Source: an uncultured Collinsella sp. (GTDB lineage: Bacteria; Actinomycetota; Coriobacteriia; Coriobacteriales; Coriobacteriaceae). From it: 25,909 nucleotides of DNA. The translations under genes were made by a program, and so were the position numbers. The DNA lies in NCBI GenBank assembly GCA_958348565.1, contig CATVZP010000024.1:1-25909 (forward strand), read 5' to 3'. The notes under the pieces were generated by a model. The model searched no databases, was not told the DNA's origin, and worked only from the letters and a program-made list of their open reading frames with translations. This document shows, in pieces, positions 7,321 through 14,210 of this stretch; positions within the stretch are counted from its first letter, which is position 1, and the number at the start of each line of letters is the position of its first letter.

Positions 7321-7386
7321 GGGCCGCACGGCCCAACTGATGACCGTTGAGCAGCCGCACGGCAGCTCAGGCGTGCCGCACGGCAC
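7321..7386. repeat. Three copies of GCCGCACGGC
   Basis: GCCGCACGGC occurs at 7323-7332, 7354-7363 and 7375-7384. The first and third are extended to 14-bp palindrome-like units (GGGCCGCACGGCCC and GTGCCGCACGGCAC). They fill the leader just before the scaffold gene and could be operator sites or RNA hairpins. Confidence 0.5.
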
Positions 7387-7401
7387 GGGAAAGGACGCGA
7401 C

Positions 7402-7878
7402 ATGGCAGAAGCAAACGAACCCATGCAAGTGCCGGGAGCAGAAGGCGGAGATGGCGCCAACCAGGAGCCGCCCGTCGACTACAAGGCGCTGTACGAGGCC
7501 GAGAAGAAGCACTCGCGCGAGTGGGAGAAGAAGGCGAAGGCCAACAGAACCGCAGCAGCGGCGCTTGAGGAGGCCAACAACGCGAACAAGACCGCCGAAG
7601 ACCAGATCGCCGACCTCAAGAAGAGGCTCGACGACAAGGAGAAGGAAGAGAAGCGGTCGAAGATCGCGGCCAAGGTCGCGCAGGAGAAGGGCGTGCCGGC
7701 GAGCCTGATCGTCGGCGACGACGAGGAAAGCATGTCCAAGTGGGCAGACGACATGCTCGCCGCGTTCAAAAAGCCGCCCGCGCCCAAGGTCGAGAAGCCA
7801 GGAAGCTTCCCGAAGCCGGGCGACGGCGACAAATCTGAGCTGCGCGACTTCACGCGCCAGCTCCTCGGTAACAACTAG
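7402..7878 (+). CDS. Capsid scaffold protein (DUF4355-like)
   Basis: A 158-residue, highly charged protein just before the major capsid gene. The N-terminus is acidic and disordered, the middle (about residues 26-90) is a long coiled coil rich in Glu, Lys and Ala (KALYEAEKKHSREWEKKAKAN), and the C-terminus is Pro/Gly-rich with a final basic helix (LRDFTRQLLGNN). This is the standard design of phage scaffold proteins that template prohead assembly and are then removed. GGAAAGGA lies ahead of the ATG. The family name is an inference from pattern and position. Confidence 0.82.
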   Translation: MAEANEPMQVPGAEGGDGANQEPPVDYKALYEAEKKHSREWEKKAKANRTAAAALEEANNANKTAEDQIADLKKRLDDKEKEEKRSKIAAKVAQEKGVPASLIVGDDEESMSKWADDMLAAFKKPPAPKVEKPGSFPKPGDGDKSELRDFTRQLLGNN

Positions 7879-7897
7879 AGACAAGTAAGGAGCCGAA

Positions 7898-8776
7898 ATG
7901 GCTAACGACACCAGCAAGGTCAAGCTCCCGCACAAGGTAGTGACCTCCATCATCAACAAGGCAAAGGACACCTCCACCATCGCGGCGCTGTCCCCCAGCA
8001 CCCCGCAGACGTTCTCCGACACCACATACATCGTGTTCAACCCGACAACCGAGGCCGAGGTAGTTGCGGAGGGCGCGAAGAAGAGCGGTTCCGAGGTCTC
8101 CACCACGCCGATCGTCGCAAAGCGCGTGAAGGTAGTCACGACCACACGCGTCTCCGACGAGCTGCGCTGGGCCGACGAGGACAACCAGCTTGAGATCGTG
8201 ACCAACATCATCGCCGACCAGACTGCCGCGATTGGCCGAGCGCTCGACTACGTGGTCTACCACGCCGTGTCCCCCAAGACGGGCACCGCGCTCGATGGCT
8301 ACACCGCGCTCACCGCAGGGGCCAACGCCGTAACCGCCTCGGCATCCGCAGTCGACGACATCGACGCGCTGGCCGACGCGCTTATCGACTACGACATCAA
8401 CGGTTTCGCGCTCTCCCGTAAGTTCGCCGCAGACCTCCGCAAGCTGCGCATTCCCGCCACCGGCCAGCGCCTCTACCCGGAGATCCCGCTGTCCCTCAAC
8501 GTCGGCAACATCGACGGCATCCCCGCCGCGACCTCCGGCACCGTCAACGGTCGCCGCTGCAAGACCGACCCGAAGGTGGCGGGCATCATGGGCGACTTCT
8601 CCACCATCAAGTGGGGCATGGTGCGCGACATGACCTCCGAGATCATCGAGTACGGCGACCCCGACAACACCGGTCAGGACCTGAAGGGATACAACCAGGT
8701 CGCGTACCGCACCGAGGCGGTCCTTGCCTACGCGGTTCTCGACCCCAAGGCCTTCGCCATCCTGAAGACGGCCTAG
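7898..8776 (+). CDS. Major capsid protein (HK97 fold)
   Basis: This 292-residue protein follows the scaffold gene and has the features of short HK97-fold capsid proteins: an N-arm, then FNPTTEAEVVAEGAKKSGSE (E-loop region), VVTTTRVSDELRWAD, a spine helix AAIGRALDYVVYHAVSP, and a C-terminal ..DLKGYNQVAYRTEAVLAYAVLDPKAFAIL, which fits the conserved 'f..n.v..Rae...g..v..p.AF..l' ending. It forms the icosahedral shell. The start ATG is preceded by AAGGAG. No frameshift or truncation is seen. Confidence 0.92.
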   Translation: MANDTSKVKLPHKVVTSIINKAKDTSTIAALSPSTPQTFSDTTYIVFNPTTEAEVVAEGAKKSGSEVSTTPIVAKRVKVVTTTRVSDELRWADEDNQLEIVTNIIADQTAAIGRALDYVVYHAVSPKTGTALDGYTALTAGANAVTASASAVDDIDALADALIDYDINGFALSRKFAADLRKLRIPATGQRLYPEIPLSLNVGNIDGIPAATSGTVNGRRCKTDPKVAGIMGDFSTIKWGMVRDMTSEIIEYGDPDNTGQDLKGYNQVAYRTEAVLAYAVLDPKAFAILKTA

Positions 8777-8788
8777 GGGGCGGTAACC

Positions 8789-9070
8789 ATGGCGAACCTT
8801 GCGCAGAAGTTCATCGTCGAGGACGCATCCAAGGCATCCCCGATCCTCCCGCAGCACGTCTGCTTCGTGACCGCCGACGGCGAGCCTGTCGGCATCTCCA
8901 AACAGGCCGCAAACCCTGGTGCGAACCCGACCATCGCCAAGGTGGTCAAGTGCCTCGTCGACGCTGGCGTGATGGCCGCGACCTCCGAGGCGTCCGAGCA
9001 GAAGGCCGACGAGAATGCCGCGAAGCCGGTTGACTCCGGCAAGGCCGAAGAGCCTGCCAGCGAGGAGTAG
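8789..9070 (+). CDS. Small head protein, possible capsid decoration/fibre (93 aa)
   Basis: A 93-residue protein between major capsid and connector genes. The N-terminal 60 residues look folded (AQKFIVEDASKASPILPQHV, then VKCLVDAGVMAA), and the last 30 are a disordered acidic tail rich in Glu, Ala and Lys. Position and size suggest a head decoration or head-fibre protein, but I see no diagnostic motif. Confidence 0.7.
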   Translation: MANLAQKFIVEDASKASPILPQHVCFVTADGEPVGISKQAANPGANPTIAKVVKCLVDAGVMAATSEASEQKADENAAKPVDSGKAEEPASEE

Positions 9071-9074
9071 GCGC

Positions 9075-9473
9075 ATGGAGCCGCTAGCGACCATCGAAGA
9101 CTACAGGGCGAGGTACGGCGACCCGACCGACGAGGCACGCGCCGCGACCCTGCTCTCAGACGCGTCAGACCTGCTCATGAGCGCCTACGAATCAAACGTG
9201 GGCGACTACGAGCGCGGCAAGGTAGCCGCCTTCGACCGATCTGCCGCAGCGGTGTGCTGCCTCGTGGTCAACAGGGTCTTGTCTGCACCAGCAGCTCTGG
9301 CGGGTGCCATGCAGTACAGCCAGGGCGCAGGCGGCTACACGGCCAGCGTGTCGTACGGGTCTGCCCTCGGCGAAATGTACCTGGGAAAGACGGAGCTGAA
9401 GCGCCTCGGGCTGCTCGACCAGCGCATCGGGGCGCTCCAACCGGTTGGGAGTGATGCCGAATGGGACTCATAA
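9075..9473 (+). CDS. Head-tail connector (gp6/Gp15/Gp19-like adaptor)
   Basis: A 132-residue, mostly helical protein beginning MEPLATIEDYRARYGDPTDEARAATLLSDASDLLMSAY. This is the typical opening of phage head-tail connector adaptors ('...t.edy...yg......r...lL..AS..i'). The adaptor forms the ring below the portal. I chose the ATG at 9075 over an upstream in-frame start at 9015 because the latter would overlap the previous gene by over 50 nt and lacks family similarity. The end overlaps the next gene by 13 nt. Confidence 0.82.
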   Translation: MEPLATIEDYRARYGDPTDEARAATLLSDASDLLMSAYESNVGDYERGKVAAFDRSAAAVCCLVVNRVLSAPAALAGAMQYSQGAGGYTASVSYGSALGEMYLGKTELKRLGLLDQRIGALQPVGSDAEWDS

Positions 9474-9799
9474 ACACCGAATCGGTGACGGTCACAACAC
9501 CAGTGGTCGACTTCGATTCGCTCGGCGAGCCTATCGAGTGCGGCAGCGTGAACACCGCTATAGAGGGCGTGGTCGTGTGCCCGGGGGCCACGTCGGAACT
9601 CGACGCATCGCGCCCCGATGGCACTGAGGTCGCCTACACGCTGTGTTTCCCCAAGAGCTTCACCGCATCGCTCAAGGGGTGCCGCGTGAACGTTCGAGGC
9701 ACCGAGTACCGCGTCATAGGCGACCCGCAGCGCTACGACCCGGAAAACACCCCAGGCGATTGGAACCTCACCGTGGAAGTGGGGCGCACCGATGGCTAA
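9461..9799 (+). CDS. Head-closure/stopper-like protein
   Basis: A 112-residue beta-rich protein with no hydrophobic segment, in the neck-protein order between adaptor and HK97 gp10-like genes. Such proteins (SPP1 gp16-like) close the portal after packaging. The segments GTEVAYTLCFPKSF and GCRVNVRGTEYRVIGDPQRYDPENTPGDWNLTVEV resemble the 'V.vrg..y.ViGdp....p......n..vev' of the family. Overlaps on both sides indicate translational coupling. Confidence 0.78.
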   Translation: MGLINTESVTVTTPVVDFDSLGEPIECGSVNTAIEGVVVCPGATSELDASRPDGTEVAYTLCFPKSFTASLKGCRVNVRGTEYRVIGDPQRYDPENTPGDWNLTVEVGRTDG

Positions 9800-10082
9800 G
9801 TGCAAGGTGAAGTTCGAGTGGAAGGGCTGGAAGCGCGGCGGCTATGCCGAGGTTATGAACTCAGGCGCGGTGCAAACGCTTCTTAAGAAGAAGGCAGACG
9901 CCGCAGCGGCATCGTGCAACTCGTCCTTCTCCCGGCACCCCGGCGAGGGTGCCGGCTACATAGTCCGCAAGTTCAAGGGCAAGCTCGCAAACGGCTTCGT
10001 GGTTACCACGGCGACTCCGCACGCCCATGCGAGCGAGCGCAAGCACAACCGCCTCAGATCCATGTTCGGAGGCGGTGAGTGA
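9792..10082 (+). CDS. Neck/minor tail protein, HK97 gp10-like
   Basis: A 96-residue basic protein in the gp10 position. It has MNSGAVQTLLKKKADAAAASCN (helix), followed by GYIVRKFKGKLANGFVVTTATPHAHASERKHNRL. The last part fits the end of short gp10-like proteins ('.. V.t.tphA...e.k.n.L'). These proteins help join tail to head or complete the tail. It overlaps the preceding gene by 8 nt and its stop shares a base with the next start. Confidence 0.7.
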   Translation: MAKCKVKFEWKGWKRGGYAEVMNSGAVQTLLKKKADAAAASCNSSFSRHPGEGAGYIVRKFKGKLANGFVVTTATPHAHASERKHNRLRSMFGGGE

Positions 10083-10423
10083 TGGACGTGGAGCGCATGG
10101 TGGCGCAGCGGCTCATGGACGAGACCGGCATCAAGGCCGTGCTCGACGTACCAGCCGACAGGCCCAGCGAGTTCATATCGGTGTCGCAGACCGGATCTAG
10201 CCGCAGCGGCTGCATCAACCGTGTGCAGCTCGTGGCGCAGTCATGGGCGAAGACCCGCAGACGCGCCGCAGAGATCGCCGAAGCCGTGGAGCACGCAGTG
10301 TCGAGTCTCATGGACGAGGAGTGCGTGTTCGAGGCCACGTGCGGAGACACGTACCGCTGGGACGACCCGGACAGCCGCCAGCGCCGATACCAGACCAACG
10401 TAAACGTAACCATTTGCGAATAG
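10082..10423 (+). CDS. Tail terminator/completion-like protein
   Basis: A 113-residue protein between the gp10-like gene and the major tail gene, where tail terminator proteins lie. It starts with a helix (MDVERMVAQRLMDETGIKAV), followed by RPSEFISVSQTGSS, an alpha-beta layout matching the terminator family ('...RP..fv.V..tGG......d...l.vq.Wa.t...A..la..v...l'). I see VQLVAQSWAKTRRRAAEIAEAVEHAV in the expected place. The ATG overlaps the upstream TGA. Confidence 0.8.
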   Translation: MDVERMVAQRLMDETGIKAVLDVPADRPSEFISVSQTGSSRSGCINRVQLVAQSWAKTRRRAAEIAEAVEHAVSSLMDEECVFEATCGDTYRWDDPDSRQRRYQTNVNVTICE

Positions 10424-10431
10424 GAGCCGAC

Positions 10432-11007
10432 ATGGCACTTTTCAAGAAAAACGAGACCAAGAACGTCTCGTCCACCAAGGGCGTGAAGGGCGGATATATC
10501 TTCGTGGCCCCGACAGGCACCACCCTCCCCACCGACATCAAGACCAATCTCGCCGAAGCCTTCCTCAACCTCGGCTTCATCTCCGAGGATGGATACACCG
10601 AGTCCGAGGAGACCGACGCCAACGAGCTGAAGGACATGAACGGCGACCTCATGGACTCCGCCACGACCTCGCGCGTGGAGTCCGCGAAGCTCACGCTCGC
10701 AGAGATCAAGGCACAGACCCTCAAGGTCATGTACGGCGCCGACAACGTGACCGACCTCGACGGCGTTATCACCGTAGAGCACAACGGCAACAAGGACGAG
10801 GCGTGGTCGATCGTGCTCGAACTCGTGCTCAAGAACGGTCGCCGCTGGCGCAAGGTCGTGCCAGCCGCCAAGTCCTCTGAGCTCGACGATATCAAGCTCG
10901 CCGTGAGCGAGATTGCCGGGCGCCAGATCACGTTCAAATACCTGGTCGATAGCAACGGCAACACCTGCTACGACTACATCGAGTCAACCGAGACCAACAA
11001 CGCCTAG
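10432..11007 (+). CDS. Major tail tube protein
   Basis: A 191-residue protein directly before the two tail assembly chaperone frames, the conserved place for the tail tube. After a Lys/Asn-rich start it has KGGYIFVAPTGTTLPTDI and LNLGFISEDGYTESEETDANELKDMNGDLM, typical of siphovirus tube proteins ('...lG.iseDGv......t..i.a..G..v'), then a beta-sandwich C-terminal half. I chose ATG 10432, preceded by TAGGAG, over starts that would overlap the previous gene. Confidence 0.88.
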   Translation: MALFKKNETKNVSSTKGVKGGYIFVAPTGTTLPTDIKTNLAEAFLNLGFISEDGYTESEETDANELKDMNGDLMDSATTSRVESAKLTLAEIKAQTLKVMYGADNVTDLDGVITVEHNGNKDEAWSIVLELVLKNGRRWRKVVPAAKSSELDDIKLAVSEIAGRQITFKYLVDSNGNTCYDYIESTETNNA

Positions 11008-11018
11008 GGGGAAAGAGA

Positions 11019-11267
11019 ATGACCGAGATCACCTTTACCGTCGACGGCGTTGACGGCGAGTTCGCCGCAGACCTCGACGAGCTGAAGTCCTACAAAACCG
11101 TGAAGCAATTCGCCCGAAGCGAAACCGACCCGGCGGGGATGATGGACGCCATGGAGCGCATCTTCATGGGTCGAGACGAGGAGTATATCGAAGCCCTCGG
11201 CGGAACGTCATACGACATGCGCCGCCTGTGCGACGCGGCCTTCGAGGCGGCAAAGACAAAAAACTAA
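11019..11267 (+). CDS. Tail assembly chaperone, short form (gpG-like)
   Basis: An 82-residue acidic protein between the tube and tape-measure genes. It contains LKSYKTVKQFARSETDPAGMMDAMERIFMG and YDMRRLCDAAFEAAKTKN. The last two sense codons (AAA AAC) before TAA are part of a slippery heptamer that lets a fraction of ribosomes continue in the -1 frame. In lambda and relatives, the short (G) and extended (GT) products bind the tape measure and recruit tube subunits during tail assembly. GGGGAAAGAG precedes the start. Confidence 0.85.
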   Translation: MTEITFTVDGVDGEFAADLDELKSYKTVKQFARSETDPAGMMDAMERIFMGRDEEYIEALGGTSYDMRRLCDAAFEAAKTKN

Positions 11268-11662
11268 TAGGCTTCGCCAGCGACCTCGAGAACAGGCGCG
11301 GCGAAGCGATAGCAGACTTCCAGCAGTTCTACGGCATAGCCCTGCCATTGGATGGAGCGCCCGAAGACCTCGATCGGATGGCGCTCCTCTGGCAGCACCT
11401 CCCCGACAACTCGCGCCTCGCCAAGGCGCAGTACCCGCAACTCAAGTGGAGCACGACCGACTACATGCTCTGGCGTATCGAGCACCAGCTTCGGTGCATC
11501 GCCTGGGGCATGGCCGACAAGAAGGACAGGAGCACGGAGCCTCCCGAGCCAATCAAGACGCCGGCGCAGCTCGCAGAGCTTGAGCGTCACCGCGCGAACG
11601 CGCTGGAAGCCAAGGAAGAGATAGACAAGATCCTGGGGATAGGAGGGGAAGATGGCGACTAG
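11019..11662 (+). CDS. Tail assembly chaperone, -1 frameshift product (gpGT-like)
   Basis: The second frame is open through the slippery site and continues to the TAG at 11660-11662. It has no credible start of its own downstream of the site. A -1 slip at 11258-11264 gives an 82 + 132 residue fusion. The extension (LIGFASDLENRRGEAIADFQQFYGIAL..., later LLWQHLPDNSRLAKAQYPQLKWSTTDYMLWRIEH) resembles the T-domains of Gram-positive siphoviruses. It overlaps the tape-measure start by 11 nt. The coordinates span the join; the frame changes at 11264. Confidence 0.85.
11258..11307 (+). other. Programmed -1 ribosomal frameshift site with stimulatory hairpin
   Basis: The heptamer A AAA AAC lies at 11258-11264 in the exact X XXY YYZ register of the short frame, next to its stop TAA (11265-11267). 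After a 6-nt spacer, GCTTCGCC (11271-11278) pairs perfectly with GGCGAAGC (11300-11307), an 8-bp stem with a 21-nt loop. Heptamer, register, spacer and hairpin all fit established -1 frameshift signals. Confidence 0.88.
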
Positions 11663-14207
11663 TGTCGGGTCGGCCTATGTGTCCTTGATGCCGTCGATGG
11701 ATGGCTTCGCGAGCAAGATCGGCAAGGAGTTCGGCAGCCAGGGCAACGCCGCAGGCAAGGCCTTCGGCGACTCCATGACCGTCGGCATCGACGTCGGGGC
11801 CAAGAAGTCCTCAGGCATCCTGGCCGGGCTTGGAACCGTAGCCGGGGGCGTCGCCACTGCGGCGGTGGCCGGGTTCACAGCGCTCACAGGGGCCGTGACC
11901 GCGATTGGCGGCGCGGCCCTTTCCGCATATGCAGACTACGAGCAGCTGGTTGGCGGCGTCGACACCCTGTTCGGCTCCGCGTCGCAGACGCTGCAAGGTT
12001 ATGCCGCAGAGGCATACAAGACATGCGGAATGTCCGCCAACCAGTACATGACGCAGGCCACGAGCTTCGCGGCCTCGCTCGTCTCGTCGTGCAGCGGCGA
12101 TGTCGCCAAGGCGGCTGACTACGCGAACATGGCCATGGGCGACATGTCGGACAACGTGAACAAGATGGGTTCCGACATGACAGACGTGCAGAACGCCTAC
12201 CAAGGCTTTGCGAAGCAGAACTACACGATGTTGGACAACTTGAAGCTCGGCTACGGCGGCACGCAGGCTGAGATGAAGCGCCTTATCGCCGATGCCAACA
12301 AGCTGCGCCAGGAGCAGGGCAAGAACGCCGACCTCACGATCGACAGCTATGCCGATGTGGTCGAGGCCATCCATACCGTGCAGGAGAACATGGGCATCAC
12401 CGGCACCACCGCCAAGGAGGCCGCTACCACGATTAGCGGCTCCATCGGCATGGCGAAGGCCGCGTGGGAGAACTTCATCACCGGACTCGGGCGCGACGAC
12501 GTCGACTTCTCGCAGCTCACGCAGCAGCTGCTTGAGTCGATCGGCGCGGTAGCTACGAACGTGGCTCCGAGGGTTGCGCAGATCGGCAAGGGAATCGTCG
12601 AGGCGTTCCCGGTTGTGCTGTCTGGCCTTGGCCCAGTCCTTGGCCCAGTGCTCTCGGAAGCGCTCGCGACTGCTTGGAACATCGCCGTAGGAGCCTTGGC
12701 TGAGCTTGGCATACAGCTGCCGACAGTCGACGCTTCCCAGATAACGGGGGCGTTCCAAGCGGTCGCCGACGCTGCGGCATCCGTCGTAGGCACGTGCAAG
12801 TCCGCTTTCGGGAAGCTTGGCGAGCAGATACCGGGCATCTGGGACACCATCGTCTCGACTATTGGCGGAGCCGTGACGACGATCATCTCGGCGGTGTCGC
12901 CGTTCGTGACGTACTTCGCATCGCAGATGCTGCCCGCCATCGCGTCATTTGCATCTGGCGCAGTCGGCGCGTTCAGCGCCGTGCGGCCTGCCATAGAGCA
13001 GCTTGGCTCGACGCTGCTGAACGTCGGCCAGGCCATCCTGCCCGTGCTACACAACGCCTTCGCGATGATCGTCCCGATCATTTCGCAGGTCATCGGCGTC
13101 GCCATGCAGCTTTTCGCTGCGGTAAGCCCGCTCGTGTCGCAGGTGGGCGCTGCGCTCATGCCGGCAATCACGTCTATCGGCACGGCGCTCGCAAACCTCG
13201 CCAACGCCGTGCTGCCGATATTGGCTAGCGGCATGCAGATAGTGCTCTCCGTGGCTCAGATGCTCATACCGGTAATCCAGACAGTGCTGTCTGTAGTTGG
13301 TTCAATCGTGTCCGTCGTGATAACGGTGGCAAGCCAGGTGATCTCGGTCGTGGTAAACGCCGCATCCGTCGTAGCCTCGGCCATTGGCCTCGTCATGTCG
13401 GTCGTGAGCGGCCTCGTGACTGCGGTTACCACGTTCATCGGCTCGATCGTATCCGTTGTCGGCGGCGGGATAGCTACCGTGGTCGCCGCCGTTTCAGGCG
13501 GTGTGAACGCGGTAGTGGCGTTCGTCGGCTCGCTGGTGTCCTCAGCGCTCTCGCTCGTGTCCGGCCTCGTCTCCTCGATCGCCGGGTACTTCTCGACCAT
13601 GGTGTCGACGATGGCGAACGCGGCGCAGCAGGTGTACGCGGCAGTGACGGGTGCCTTCTCGGCGCTCGTCGGCGCTGTGTCTGGCCATATCGGGAGCCTC
13701 ATGAACACCATTTCCAGCATCCCTGGCCAGGTAATGGGCTTCTTCGCAGGCGCTGGGTCGTGGCTCGTCGGTTCCGGTCGCGCGTTGATCAACGGCTTCA
13801 CGCAGGGCATCCAGAACGCAATCGGCGGCGCCCTTTCCGCCGTGTCCGGCGCCGTCTCGCAGATCCGCTCGTTCTTCCCGTTCTCGCCCGCAAAGCGCGG
13901 CCCATTCAGCGGCCACGGTTATACAACCTACTCGGGCAAGGCGCTCATGGAGGGATGGGCCGAGGGCATCGGCAGCGGTACGGGGGCGGTCAACTCCGCC
14001 ATCACGTCGGCTCTAGCCTCCGCAAGCTCGCTTATCGGCTCGGGCATCACGGTCGCTCCGTCGGTTGCCGTTGCCGGGGCAGGCGCCGCCGGCGCGACCT
14101 ACAACGTCACGGTCAACGGGGGAAGCTTAAACGCAGACCAGCGGATCATGCAGGCGGTTGACGTTCTGGTCTCCGCAGCCAAGCGGTCCGCAGGGTCGGG
14201 AAGGTAG
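11652..14207 (+). CDS. Tail tape measure protein
   Basis: The longest gene here (851 residues) follows the chaperone frames, as tape measures do. The N-terminus (MATSVGSAYVSLMPSMDGFASKIGKEF) is typical of Gram-positive phages. A first hydrophobic segment lies around residues 55-95, followed by the conserved YEQLVGGVDTLFGSASQTLQGYAAEAYKT and NMAMGDMSDNVNKMGSDM region. Residues 280-690 are a long run of hydrophobic repeats rich in Val, Ala, Ser and Ile, then a C-terminal FFPFSPAKRGPFSGHGYTTYSG. It sets tail length and is ejected ahead of DNA. No lytic domain is recognised. Confidence 0.93.
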   Translation: MATSVGSAYVSLMPSMDGFASKIGKEFGSQGNAAGKAFGDSMTVGIDVGAKKSSGILAGLGTVAGGVATAAVAGFTALTGAVTAIGGAALSAYADYEQLVGGVDTLFGSASQTLQGYAAEAYKTCGMSANQYMTQATSFAASLVSSCSGDVAKAADYANMAMGDMSDNVNKMGSDMTDVQNAYQGFAKQNYTMLDNLKLGYGGTQAEMKRLIADANKLRQEQGKNADLTIDSYADVVEAIHTVQENMGITGTTAKEAATTISGSIGMAKAAWENFITGLGRDDVDFSQLTQQLLESIGAVATNVAPRVAQIGKGIVEAFPVVLSGLGPVLGPVLSEALATAWNIAVGALAELGIQLPTVDASQITGAFQAVADAAASVVGTCKSAFGKLGEQIPGIWDTIVSTIGGAVTTIISAVSPFVTYFASQMLPAIASFASGAVGAFSAVRPAIEQLGSTLLNVGQAILPVLHNAFAMIVPIISQVIGVAMQLFAAVSPLVSQVGAALMPAITSIGTALANLANAVLPILASGMQIVLSVAQMLIPVIQTVLSVVGSIVSVVITVASQVISVVVNAASVVASAIGLVMSVVSGLVTAVTTFIGSIVSVVGGGIATVVAAVSGGVNAVVAFVGSLVSSALSLVSGLVSSIAGYFSTMVSTMANAAQQVYAAVTGAFSALVGAVSGHIGSLMNTISSIPGQVMGFFAGAGSWLVGSGRALINGFTQGIQNAIGGALSAVSGAVSQIRSFFPFSPAKRGPFSGHGYTTYSGKALMEGWAEGIGSGTGAVNSAITSALASASSLIGSGITVAPSVAVAGAGAAGATYNVTVNGGSLNADQRIMQAVDVLVSAAKRSAGSGR

Positions 14208-14210
14208 CCA

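Noticed and set aside
7850..9094. Long open frame on the minus strand opposite the major capsid gene (414 codons)
   Set aside because: Biased, low-complexity composition and full overlap with a clear HK97-fold capsid gene.
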